The position numbers were made by a program, and so were the translations under genes. From positions 1-18,148 of the forward strand of contig JAFLCR010000019.1 of NCBI GenBank assembly GCA_017302755.1: a DNA stretch of 18,148 nt, written 5' to 3'. This document shows positions 1-7,304 of the stretch, one piece after another (the first letter of the stretch is position 1; each line of letters opens with the position of its first letter). A model generated the notes under the pieces. It ran no database searches. It saw only the letters and a program-made list of their open reading frames with translations, and was not told the origin of the DNA. Source of the stretch: Alphaproteobacteria bacterium (GTDB lineage Bacteria; Pseudomonadota; Alphaproteobacteria; Rickettsiales; JAFLCR01).

Positions 1-101
1 CGCTCGCACCATCGCTGCAACAGTTCCACCATTTCCTCGCTCGGAATTCCGTTTGTTCCAGTCTCTCTCAAACAGTATCTCCCCAGAGCGTGAAAATGTG
101 T
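1..101. other. Non-PstC sequence abutting pstC
   Basis: After the PstC residues GLDVAS the minus-strand frame reads THFHALGRYC and later EEMVELLQRWCER. This is a soluble, charged sequence where PstC should enter further transmembrane helices. Several frames are open across these ~100 bases, so the coding frame cannot be decided. A palindromic CGGAATTCCG sits at 42-51. The segment could be a fragment of another gene brought in by a deletion or insertion, or an assembly or cloning join at the contig edge. I cannot identify its source. Confidence 0.5.
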
Positions 102-1010
102 CGAAGCCACGTCCAGCCCCAGCGCCGCGCCTGCGCCTTTCAGCAGGGGCGCCACTGTGATGACGGCGAAGTAACCGTAGACAACGGTCGGCACGCCGGC
201 CAGCATTTCTAGCACCGGCTTGGCAATATCGCGGAAGTGGTGATTCGCGTATTCCACCAGATAGACTGCGGATAATACGCCGACCGGCACAGCAATCACC
301 ATGGCAATCAAGGTAATCAAAAGCGTGCCCGTAAACAGCGGAATCATACCGAAGCTGCCCGATGCGCCCGCCTGGTCAGCGCGCAGGGCGATCTGCGGGC
401 TCCAATGCAAGCCAAAGAGGAAATCAGTGGCCGGCACTTTCTGGAAAAACCGCCACGCCTCGAAGGAAACCGAACCAAGGATTCCCAGCGTCACCAGCAC
501 CGAGACCAGCGCGCACGCGGCAAACGCCAGCCGCCCCACACGCTCCACCGCCTGCCGTGCCTGCACCTGCGGGCCGATGCGGCGCCAGCCCCACGCCCCG
601 CCCAGCACGGCAATCAGGAGCAGCGTCCCCACCAAAATCCGGTCGGCCAGTCGAAGATTCTCAGCAAGCCATGGAACCAATGGCAGGATGTTCGCCGGGC
701 AGGAAAACTCCTCCGGCTGCGTCACACAGGCGTAAAGCGGACCTTCCCACAGCGCGAGATCCTTCTTACCCCCCGGCAGAACCGTCACCTGTGCATGCAA
801 CGCATTGGAAATGTGATAATGCGCTGCGAACGACCCCGCGGCCAGCACCGCCAACATGGGCAGGATTACGGACAATGCCATCGCGGCGGCATGATGGCCT
901 GGCCGGGAGTGCATGGGGTTTTTTAGGCGTTTTTCTAGGGTGACAGCCCTACGCCACCCCAGGACACCACCCAAAGCGCCCGCCAGGAGAATGATTGCAA
1001 GAAACGGCAT
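1..1010 (-). CDS. pstC: Phosphate ABC transporter permease PstC (partial, disrupted at its 3' side)
   Basis: Inner-membrane permease subunit of the high-affinity phosphate importer PstSCAB. Translating the minus strand from ATG at 1010 gives a hydrophobic N-terminus, then HSRPGHH near residue 38, a periplasmic stretch, and a membrane pair. The family-typical FFQKVPATDFLFGLHWSPQ follows, then GSFGMIPLFTGTLL and MLAGVPTVVYGYFAVIT. This is the long-N-terminus PstC form common in alphaproteobacteria. An in-frame TAA lies shortly upstream of the ATG, so the start cannot be much earlier; no strong ribosome binding site is seen. Homology runs to GLDVAS (about 102). The frame stays open to base 1, but the residues beyond are not hydrophobic and do not resemble the expected next transmembrane segments. 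The EAA loop that contacts PstB is therefore absent from this window. It lies 86 bases downstream of phoR, which fits the Pho regulon order. Identity is secure; the 3' end is not. Confidence 0.9.
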   Translation of the reverse strand, partial: MPFLAIILLAGALGGVLGWRRAVTLEKRLKNPMHSRPGHHAAAMALSVILPMLAVLAAGSFAAHYHISNALHAQVTVLPGGKKDLALWEGPLYACVTQPEEFSCPANILPLVPWLAENLRLADRILVGTLLLIAVLGGAWGWRRIGPQVQARQAVERVGRLAFAACALVSVLVTLGILGSVSFEAWRFFQKVPATDFLFGLHWSPQIALRADQAGASGSFGMIPLFTGTLLITLIAMVIAVPVGVLSAVYLVEYANHHFRDIAKPVLEMLAGVPTVVYGYFAVITVAPLLKGAGAALGLDVASTHFHALGRYCLRETGTNGIPSEEMVELLQRWCE

Positions 1011-1096
1011 GCAGGAAGCCGCAAGTTATTTGTTTTCAGGAACATGAACCTAGCGCCGACGCCGGTAAAAGTAAATTGAAAGCTTGAAGCGAACGG

Positions 1097-2527
1097 CTAC
1101 GCCGCCTCAAATGGCAGGTAGATGCTGAATACGCTGCCTTTTCCCACCTCGCTTTCGACGTGCAGAAAGCCCCGGTGCCGGTGCAGGACGTGCTTGACGA
1201 TGGACAGCCCCAGCCCTGTGCCGCCCGCCTTGCGTGAACGTGCCGTATCCACGCGGTAGAAACGCTCGGTAAGGCGCGGCAGATGTTCGCGGGCAATGCC
1301 CTCACTCTCATCTTCCACCATCACCCGCACCGCCACCTGCGTGGGCAGGTTGTTGCCGGGCGGAATATCAGTCGTAACATCGGCAGTTACTGAAATCGTG
1401 CTGCTCGGATTGCAGTATTTCACCGCGTTCTCGATGAGGTTCTGCAAGACCTGGGACAGCTCGTTTTCCGCCCCCGTCACTTCCGGCAAATGGGGTTGCA
1501 GGCGGATGGCGAAGGCGACCTTCTTGTCTTTGGCCTTCCATTCGACATGGCTTATTTCCTTCTGAATCACGGAAACAAGATTCACTTTTCCGTCGGGAAT
1601 CTTATCCGCGTTCATCTCAAGCTTGGAAAGAGAGAGCAGATCGCTGACCAGCCGCGTCATCCGCTCCGCCTGGCCGGCCATGATGCCGAGGAAGCGTTCC
1701 GTGGCTTCCACATCGCCCTTGGCGGGGCCGCGCAGCGTTTCAATGAAGCCGACAAGGCTCGCCAGAGGCGTCTTGATCTCATGGCTGGCATTGGCAATGA
1801 AATCCGCGCGCATCTGCTCGATGGCTTTCAGCTCGGTAATGTCGTGCAGGCTGACGATCACATTGATACCACCCGGCGAATGCACGGGAAAACGCTCGAT
1901 ACGAGCGCGGAAAGTATGGTTGCCTTCACCGTCGAGCTTGAATTCCAATCCCCGGCCATTGAAGTCAGCCAGGGTTTTCTGCATGGCATCGATCAACTCC
2001 GGATTATCGACGACCTGAGCGAAAGGCCTGTGCGCCAGGTTCTGACCGAACTGCGCCCGCGCCGCACTGTTGGTGCGCAGGATGTTGCCTTCGATGTCCA
2101 ACATGAACAGGATGTCCGGCAGCGTGTCGACCAGGATTTCGCGTTCCGACAGCATGGATTCCAGCTGTTGTTTCTTTTTCTCCCAGGACTCCTGAAGCCC
2201 TTTCACAGACTCGGAAAGCCCCCCCTCGGTGCTGAGAAAGCTTAAGTCAGGCTGTTCAGTGGTGCGATCCTGAGCCAGGTCGTCCACATAGCGTGTCAGG
2301 GCTGCCACGTTCTGAAGATAGGGCCGCGCGAACACCAGCGAGGAGCCCAAAATGGCCACGCTGCCATAGACCGCGTAATCGACACTGAGCACACCCGTCA
2401 TGGCAAAAACGATAAACATCAACACCGGCGCGGCGGAAAACATCGCCACGAACTTGGACAACATCCCCGGCGGGATTTTGGCCTTACGACCACGCGACTC
2501 GGGGGATCTTGTAATGAAAAACAACAT
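1097..2527 (-). CDS. phoR: Phosphate regulon sensor histidine kinase PhoR
   Basis: Membrane sensor kinase that signals phosphate limitation to the response regulator PhoB, working with the Pst transporter. The 476 residues show two transmembrane segments near 25-68, with almost no periplasmic domain, as in PhoR. A PAS domain follows at about 130-230. The HisKA dimerisation region carries the phospho-accepting His249 in NASHEIKTPLAS. The ATPase domain has an N box at NLIENAVKY (Asn363, Asn367), LPRLTERFYRVD (a PhoR hallmark) and the G2 loop GGTGLGLSIVKH. The G1 box is unusual: it reads VEDESEGI where PhoR proteins usually have D-x-G-P-G-I, so the first conserved glycine is serine (about residue 408). 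The start at 2527 places the first membrane helix correctly. pstC follows 86 bases downstream on the same strand, probably cotranscribed. phoB is not in this window. Confidence 0.93.
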   Translation of the reverse strand: MLFFITRSPESRGRKAKIPPGMLSKFVAMFSAAPVLMFIVFAMTGVLSVDYAVYGSVAILGSSLVFARPYLQNVAALTRYVDDLAQDRTTEQPDLSFLSTEGGLSESVKGLQESWEKKKQQLESMLSEREILVDTLPDILFMLDIEGNILRTNSAARAQFGQNLAHRPFAQVVDNPELIDAMQKTLADFNGRGLEFKLDGEGNHTFRARIERFPVHSPGGINVIVSLHDITELKAIEQMRADFIANASHEIKTPLASLVGFIETLRGPAKGDVEATERFLGIMAGQAERMTRLVSDLLSLSKLEMNADKIPDGKVNLVSVIQKEISHVEWKAKDKKVAFAIRLQPHLPEVTGAENELSQVLQNLIENAVKYCNPSSTISVTADVTTDIPPGNNLPTQVAVRVMVEDESEGIAREHLPRLTERFYRVDTARSRKAGGTGLGLSIVKHVLHRHRGFLHVESEVGKGSVFSIYLPFEAA

Positions 2528-2587
2528 CCGGTAGATACGTTAATGTTTGTTTTACTTCTAGTCTCAGTATTCCCAAGAAATCGTTAA

Positions 2588-3325
2588 GTGATCAAGCCTT
2601 TCCCTGAACGCCTCGCCATCTATGCCCGTAATAGCTTCGTGACCGCAATGGTCTGTGGCATTCTTTTCGTTGCCGCGCGGGGTCCGGGCAGAAGCCTTGT
2701 CACCGGCCTAGTTCAGGATTTACGGCATGACACAAACGACCGAGCAGCCGAGGTTATCGAATATCTGACCTTACCCCAAGATCTGCCGGAAGAGAACTTC
2801 CCAGACGGCTATCATGGGGACGACCCCCTAGATGCGCTTACACACACCATTTCCGCCGCCACTGTGGCAAACGATACTTATATTGAGCTTCTGGCCAAAG
2901 GCTGGCCGGATGACATCGCCGCTTTCGCGGCTTACCAAAAAGCCTATTTTCTGGGAATCGGCAACGAGGCGCTGATGGCGCTGGCCGCTCCGTACCCGAA
3001 CGAAAGCAATATGGACTTATGGAATAACCGGCAGGGCTTTAGTATTTTTCTTCAAGTGCGTGAAGAAGAACGCCAGACACGGATGTCTGCCTCGCAGAGG
3101 GATGCCAGAATTGCCGAGCTGGCGCTCGAGAGCCTGCTTCGGGGAGATCTGATCCGAAACGCCGATGCCGAAGCGCGCGTATATCATGACCCCTTGGTTG
3201 ACGCGGCGGGAAATGCGGGCTGGATCATTTTTGGCGCCTTTACTTCGTTGGTGGCGCTCAATGAGCTTCGGGCGTGGCGCGCACAAAGAAGAGAGGATAG
3301 GCATGAGCTTCTCGCTGCATCCTAA
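2588..3325 (+). CDS. Membrane-anchored protein of unknown function, possibly DUF6973-like
   Basis: A 245-residue protein I do not firmly recognise. It has a hydrophobic segment near residues 16-30 and a second near 211-226 (WIIFGAFTSLVAL), followed by a basic tail, with a soluble, acidic middle region between them. Residues 142-150 read MDLWNNRQG, preceded by a helical AAFAAYQKAYFLGIG stretch. This M-D-L-x-N-N-x-x-G pattern resembles the motif of DUF6973-type proteins, but the match is short and the function of that family is not established. The start is GTG at 2588; no better start precedes the first membrane segment. It is transcribed divergently from phoR across about 60 bases. Its 3' end overlaps the HIT gene by 23 bases in another frame, suggesting translational coupling. 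The coding call rests on length, neighbour packing and the overlap. Confidence 0.72.
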   Translation: MIKPFPERLAIYARNSFVTAMVCGILFVAARGPGRSLVTGLVQDLRHDTNDRAAEVIEYLTLPQDLPEENFPDGYHGDDPLDALTHTISAATVANDTYIELLAKGWPDDIAAFAAYQKAYFLGIGNEALMALAAPYPNESNMDLWNNRQGFSIFLQVREEERQTRMSASQRDARIAELALESLLRGDLIRNADAEARVYHDPLVDAAGNAGWIIFGAFTSLVALNELRAWRAQRREDRHELLAAS

Positions 3326-3704
3326 GCTGCAGAAAGATACGTTCGGCGTGACGGAACTACCGCTTTGCACCGTATTGTTGATGAACAATAGCTCTTTTCC
3401 CTGGCTGATCCTGGTGCCGCGCGTGGCAGATAAACGCGAACTGATTGATCTATCGCCCGATGACAGACATAGATTGCTCGATGAAGTTTCCCTCGCCTGT
3501 GAAGCGCTGAAAACCGTCTACACTCCGGATAAGCTGAACGTAGCTGCTTTGGGGAACCAGGTGCAGCAGCTGCACGTGCATGTCATCGCGCGTTTCACCG
3601 GCGATGCCGCCTGGCCAAATCCGGTGTGGGGGTTGCCTTCCAAACCTTATGAAGAAAGCGCGCCAGTCATTGAGCGGTTGAAGCGGGCGCTCGGCGGCAG
3701 GTAA
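3303..3704 (+). CDS. HIT-domain family protein (histidine triad hydrolase/transferase)
   Basis: A 133-residue single-domain HIT protein, likely cytoplasmic and acting on dinucleoside polyphosphates or a nucleotidylated substrate. The core motif at residues 89-96 is QLHVHVIAR. The first histidine of the HIT motif is glutamine, while His91 (the nucleophile position) and His93 are kept. The following DAAWPNPVWG is typical of a proteobacterial HIT subfamily. The N-terminal half carries WLILVPRV and the usual helix (SPDDRHRLLDEVSLACEAL). ATG at 3303 is preceded by a purine-rich AAGAAGAGAGGA stretch, a good ribosome binding site inside the end of the upstream gene. A longer in-frame reading starts upstream but would overlap that gene by much more. 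The 3' end overlaps the convergent nhaA by 38 bases. The family call is strong; the substrate is not known. Confidence 0.88.
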   Translation: MSFSLHPKLQKDTFGVTELPLCTVLLMNNSSFPWLILVPRVADKRELIDLSPDDRHRLLDEVSLACEALKTVYTPDKLNVAALGNQVQQLHVHVIARFTGDAAWPNPVWGLPSKPYEESAPVIERLKRALGGR

Positions 3705-4860
3705 CCGCCAGCATGGCCGCACCTGCCAGTGCCGACAGCAGGGATCCAAGGAAAATACCCAGCTTGGCCTCATCCAACAGTGTTTGATTTCCTCCAAACG
3801 CCAGCATGCTGATGAAAAGGCTCATCGTGAACCCGATGCCGGCAAACATGCAGACGGCATAAAGCTGCCCCCATCCGGCGCCCTCGGGAAGCTTCGCCCA
3901 TCCCATGCGGATACATGCAAAAACCGCCAGGAACAATCCCCATTGCTTGCCCAGAAACAGGCCGAGCGTGATGCCAAGCGGCACAGGATCGGCCAGTTTT
4001 TCGAGCGACAGTCCCGCCAGCGACAGCCCGGCCGTTGCAAAAGCAAACAGCGGCATGATGACGTAGGTGACAATGGGGTGCAGAAAATGCTCGAGTTTTT
4101 TTAAAGGCGAGCGTGTGCGGGATTCATCGTCCTTAACGCTCAGGGGGATAGCAAGCCCCACCATCACCCCCGCGATGGTGGCATGCACACCCGCATGGTG
4201 AATGGCCCACCAGATAAAAATACCGACGATGAGATACGGCAAAAGCCGTGACACGCCCAGACGCTCCATCAGTAACAGTCCACCCCAGGCTACAGCCGCC
4301 ATGCCAAGGTAACCGAGGGCCAGGGATTTCGTATAAAACAGCGCAATGATCACGATCGCGCCCAGGTCGTCGATCACAGCCACCGCGGTAAGAAACACCT
4401 TGAGCGATACGGGCACCCGCTTGCCAAACAGCATCAGCACCCCCAGCGCGAAGGCGATGTCCGTCGCCGAAGGAATGGCCCAGCCGCGCAAGGCCTCGGC
4501 ATCGGCATGCGTAAACGCAACGTAGATGGCGGCGGGAAGCACCATGCCGCCCAGCGCCGCCATCATGGGAAGCAGGCGGGAACCCTTTCCCGATAACTCG
4601 CCATCGGCCATCTCGCGCTTGATCTCCAGACCCACCTGAAGAAAGAAGAGCACCATGAGCATGTCGGCAATAAAGCCCTGCACCGGGATGCTGCCATGCC
4701 AGCCGCCCATTTCCAGCGTCAAAGGCAACACCAGCAGCGCCTGGTAGCCGGCGGCGTAAGGCGAATTGGCAAGCAGCAGGGCAAGGGCAGCGCTCAGCAT
4801 CAGCACAATGCCGCCTGCTGCTTCCAACTCAAGGAAGTTTCTCAGGTAGCGGGTAATCAC
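3667..4860 (-). CDS. nhaA: Na+/H+ antiporter NhaA
   Basis: Inner-membrane antiporter that expels Na+ (and Li+) in exchange for protons, giving pH and salt homeostasis. The 397 residues are near the usual length (E. coli NhaA is about 388). The N-terminal LELEAAGGIVLM, PVQGFIADMLMVLFFLQVGL and EIKREMADGELS are diagnostic. The ion-binding aspartates are present: Asp134 in SATDIAFALG and the pair Asp164-Asp165 in AVIDDLGAIVIIA. C-terminal half motifs include ATIAGVMVGLAIP and CMFAGIGFTMSLFIS. The start at 4860 gives the expected MITRYLRNFLELEAAGG beginning. Its end overlaps the convergent HIT gene by 38 bases. maeB lies 60 bases upstream on the same strand, so the two might share a transcript, but no functional link is evident. 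Confidence 0.97.
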   Translation of the reverse strand: MITRYLRNFLELEAAGGIVLMLSAALALLLANSPYAAGYQALLVLPLTLEMGGWHGSIPVQGFIADMLMVLFFLQVGLEIKREMADGELSGKGSRLLPMMAALGGMVLPAAIYVAFTHADAEALRGWAIPSATDIAFALGVLMLFGKRVPVSLKVFLTAVAVIDDLGAIVIIALFYTKSLALGYLGMAAVAWGGLLLMERLGVSRLLPYLIVGIFIWWAIHHAGVHATIAGVMVGLAIPLSVKDDESRTRSPLKKLEHFLHPIVTYVIMPLFAFATAGLSLAGLSLEKLADPVPLGITLGLFLGKQWGLFLAVFACIRMGWAKLPEGAGWGQLYAVCMFAGIGFTMSLFISMLAFGGNQTLLDEAKLGIFLGSLLSALAGAAMLAVTCRRAPASTAQ

Positions 4861-4877
4861 GGTGTATCCTCAGGCTT

Positions 4878-4892
4878 ATGCCGTTATGGCAT
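4878..4892. other. Small perfect hairpin between maeB and nhaA
   Basis: ATGCC and GGCAT form a 5-bp stem around a GTTAT loop in the 60-base gap after maeB and before nhaA. There is no following T tract on either strand, so it is weak as an intrinsic terminator. It could be chance. Confidence 0.2.
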
Positions 4893-4920
4893 GGCCAGCG
4901 GTTTCATGCAGCCGTAATCG

Positions 4921-7248
4921 TCACGCCGCGCTTTTTTTCGACGACGCCGTGCGCTTCGCTTTAGTTTTTGCCTGCTTGTCGCACGCTTCCGCCGCCGCGA
5001 TCGCCGCCAGATTCATGATCTCGGAAACGGTCGAGCTCATGGAGACGATCTGCACCGGCTTGGCCAGGCCGCACAGCAGCGGGCCGATGGCCGTGCCACC
5101 GCCCAGCTCCTGCAGCAGCTTGTAGCCGATATTCGCGGAATGCAGCGCCGGCATGATCAGCACGTTCGCCGGTTCCGACAAGCGGCAGAAGGGATAAAGC
5201 GCGAGCATGTCCTGATTGAGCGCCACGTCGGCGGCCATTTCACCGTCGTATTCGAAGTCGAGGTTGAGGCCATCGAGCAGCGACACGGTCTGGCGGATGC
5301 GGTCCGCCTTCTCCCACATCGGATTGCCGAAATTGGAGAAGGACAGCAGCGCCACGCGCGGCTCATGGCCCATCGCCTTGGCTTTCGCTGCGGTTTGTAC
5401 TGTGATGTCAACCAACTCCTGCGGCGATGGCAGCTCGTGCACCGTCGTGTCAGAGATAAACACCGTCTTGCCCTTGGCGATCAGAATCGACAGGCCGAAA
5501 ACCTGCTTGCCCTCCTCGGGGTCGATCACCTTGCGCACTTCCTCAAGGCTGACATTGTAGCTGCGCGTGAGGCCGGTGATCATCACGTCGGCGTCACCTG
5601 CCTCCACCATGCAGGCGGCGAAGATGTTTCGGTCGTTCTTCACCATGCGCACGCAGTCGCGATGCAGCACGCCCTTGCGCTGGAGCTTCTTGTAAAGCAG
5701 CTCGGCATAGCGCTCGTTGCGGTCGCTGACGAAGGCGTTGTTGATCTCAATGCCTTTGCGCTCCTTCTCGGAGATGCCCATCTTGAGCATCGCTTCCTCG
5801 ATGCGCTCCTTGCGGCCGACGAGAACCGGCGTGCCGTAGCCGTTGTCGCGCCACAGCATCGCGGCGCGGATGACTTTCGCCTCTTCGCCTTCCGCGAACA
5901 CCACGCGTTTCGGATCCGCCTTCACTTTTTCGTAGATCAGATTCAGCGTGTTCACCGTCGGGTCGAGGCGGCCGGAAAGCTGCATCTTATAGGCGCGGAA
6001 ATCCTTGATCGGCTTGCGAGCGACCCCGGTATCCATCGCCGCCTTCGCCACGGCGGGCGGGATGGTGGTGATGAGGCGCGGGTCGAACGGCACGGGAATG
6101 ATGTAATCCGGCCCATACTTCATCTTGCGGCCCGCATAGGCGGAAGAGACTTCCTCCGGCACTTCTTCGCGCGCGAGCTTAGCGAGCGCTTCTGCGGCGG
6201 CAATCTTCATGGCTTCGTTGATCTCCGTCGCCTGCACGTCGAGCGCGCCGCGGAAGATGTAGGGGAAGCCCATCACGTTGTTTACCTGATTCGGATAGTC
6301 CGAACGGCCTGTCGCCACCATCGCGTCGCTGCGGACAGCGTAAACATCTTCAGGGCGGATTTCCGGGTCGGGATTGGCCATGGCGAAGATGATCGGCTGT
6401 GGCGCCATGGCTTTCACCATGTCTTTCGACACTGCGTCCTTGGCCGACAAACCGATGAAAGCATCCGCGCCTTTCATGGCATCAGCGAGCGTGCGGGCCT
6501 TGGTTTCCACCGCATGCGCCGATTTCCATTGGTTCATACCCGTGGGGCGACCTTTGTAGATCACACCTTCCTTATCGCAGAGCAACGCGTTCTCGTGTTT
6601 GATGCCCATCGTCTTCATGAGTTCAAGACAGGCGATGCCCGCCGCGCCCGCGCCGTTCACCACCACCTTCATGTCCGAAAGCTTGCGGCCGGTGAGATCC
6701 GCTGCGTTGATGAGGCCCGCGGCACAGATGATCGCCGTACCGTGCTGGTCGTCATGAAACACGGGGATGTCCATCACTTCCTTGAGTTTTTGCTCAATGA
6801 TGAAACATTCGGGACCGGCGATGTCCTCAAGGTTGATGCCGCCCCAGCTGGGGCCAAGGTATTTCACGCAGTTGATGAAGGCATCCACATCCGACGTATC
6901 CACCTCGATGTCGATGGCGTCGATGTCGGCGAAGCGCTTGAAGAGCACGGCCTTGCCTTCCATCACCGGCTTGGAGGCCAGCGCGCCCAGGTTGCCGAGC
7001 CCCAGCACCGCCGTGCCGTTGGAGATCACCGCCACCATGTTGCCGCGCGTCGTGTAGTCGAACGCCTTGGAAGGATCCTTGTGGATCTCGAGACACGGCA
7101 CCGCCACGCCGGGGGAATAGGCGAGCGACAGGTCGCGCTGCGTCATGAGTGGCTTAGACGGCGTCACCTGAATTTTGCCGGGACGGCCCTGGGCATGGAA
7201 CGCTAGGGCTTCTTCGTCAGTGACCTTGTTATTGCTTTCGTTGGACAT
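4921..7248 (-). CDS. maeB: NADP-dependent malic enzyme MaeB with C-terminal phosphotransacetylase-like domain
   Basis: Catalyses oxidative decarboxylation of malate to pyruvate and CO2 with NADP+, supplying NADPH and linking the TCA cycle to pyruvate. The 775-residue length matches the bifunctional-looking MaeB type. The malic enzyme part occupies about residues 15-430: RDLSLAYSPGVAVPCLEIH with the catalytic-region tyrosine, GLGNLGALASKPVMEGKAVL, the metal-binding stretch VFHDDQHGTAI near 163-173, and the nucleotide-binding GAGAAGIACLELM near 199. The C-terminal part from about 440 to 755 is the phosphotransacetylase-like domain (VVFAEGEEAKVIRAA, VLVGRKERIEEA, TAIGPLLCGLAKPV). In this family that domain usually acts as a metabolite-sensing module, not as an enzyme. 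The last ~20 residues are lysine/alanine-rich and disordered. The start at 7248 is the first ATG of the frame. It diverges from mutS across 56 bases. Confidence 0.96.
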   Translation of the reverse strand: MSNESNNKVTDEEALAFHAQGRPGKIQVTPSKPLMTQRDLSLAYSPGVAVPCLEIHKDPSKAFDYTTRGNMVAVISNGTAVLGLGNLGALASKPVMEGKAVLFKRFADIDAIDIEVDTSDVDAFINCVKYLGPSWGGINLEDIAGPECFIIEQKLKEVMDIPVFHDDQHGTAIICAAGLINAADLTGRKLSDMKVVVNGAGAAGIACLELMKTMGIKHENALLCDKEGVIYKGRPTGMNQWKSAHAVETKARTLADAMKGADAFIGLSAKDAVSKDMVKAMAPQPIIFAMANPDPEIRPEDVYAVRSDAMVATGRSDYPNQVNNVMGFPYIFRGALDVQATEINEAMKIAAAEALAKLAREEVPEEVSSAYAGRKMKYGPDYIIPVPFDPRLITTIPPAVAKAAMDTGVARKPIKDFRAYKMQLSGRLDPTVNTLNLIYEKVKADPKRVVFAEGEEAKVIRAAMLWRDNGYGTPVLVGRKERIEEAMLKMGISEKERKGIEINNAFVSDRNERYAELLYKKLQRKGVLHRDCVRMVKNDRNIFAACMVEAGDADVMITGLTRSYNVSLEEVRKVIDPEEGKQVFGLSILIAKGKTVFISDTTVHELPSPQELVDITVQTAAKAKAMGHEPRVALLSFSNFGNPMWEKADRIRQTVSLLDGLNLDFEYDGEMAADVALNQDMLALYPFCRLSEPANVLIMPALHSANIGYKLLQELGGGTAIGPLLCGLAKPVQIVSMSSTVSEIMNLAAIAAAEACDKQAKTKAKRTASSKKSAA

Positions 7249-7269
7249 GGGGCTCGTCTACCTTATAAA
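7241..7269 (+). promoter_or_regulatory. Candidate sigma70-type promoter for mutS
   Basis: TTGGAC (7241-7246) and TATAAA (7264-7269) are spaced 17 bases apart, upstream of mutS. The same AT-rich patch reads TTTATAAGG on the minus strand and could also serve as the -10 region for maeB, though no good -35 is seen in that direction. Consensus match only. Confidence 0.33.
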
Positions 7270-7304
7270 TATGGCAATGAATCCGTGTGCGGAACGCCAA
7301 AAAC

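Noticed and set aside
42..51. CGGAATTCCG palindrome as a regulatory operator
   Set aside because: A single 10-base palindrome containing a common restriction site inside an unidentified segment is insufficient for an operator call.
362..943. Three plus-strand open frames over 301-943
   Set aside because: They lie opposite pstC, whose minus-strand reading matches the family. The plus readings are Pro/Arg/Ala-rich shadows.
5140..7206. A 688-codon open frame on the plus strand opposite maeB
   Set aside because: maeB on the minus strand is unmistakable over its full length. The opposing translation is His/Arg/Val-rich and unlike any protein; it is a shadow frame produced by GC-rich codon bias.
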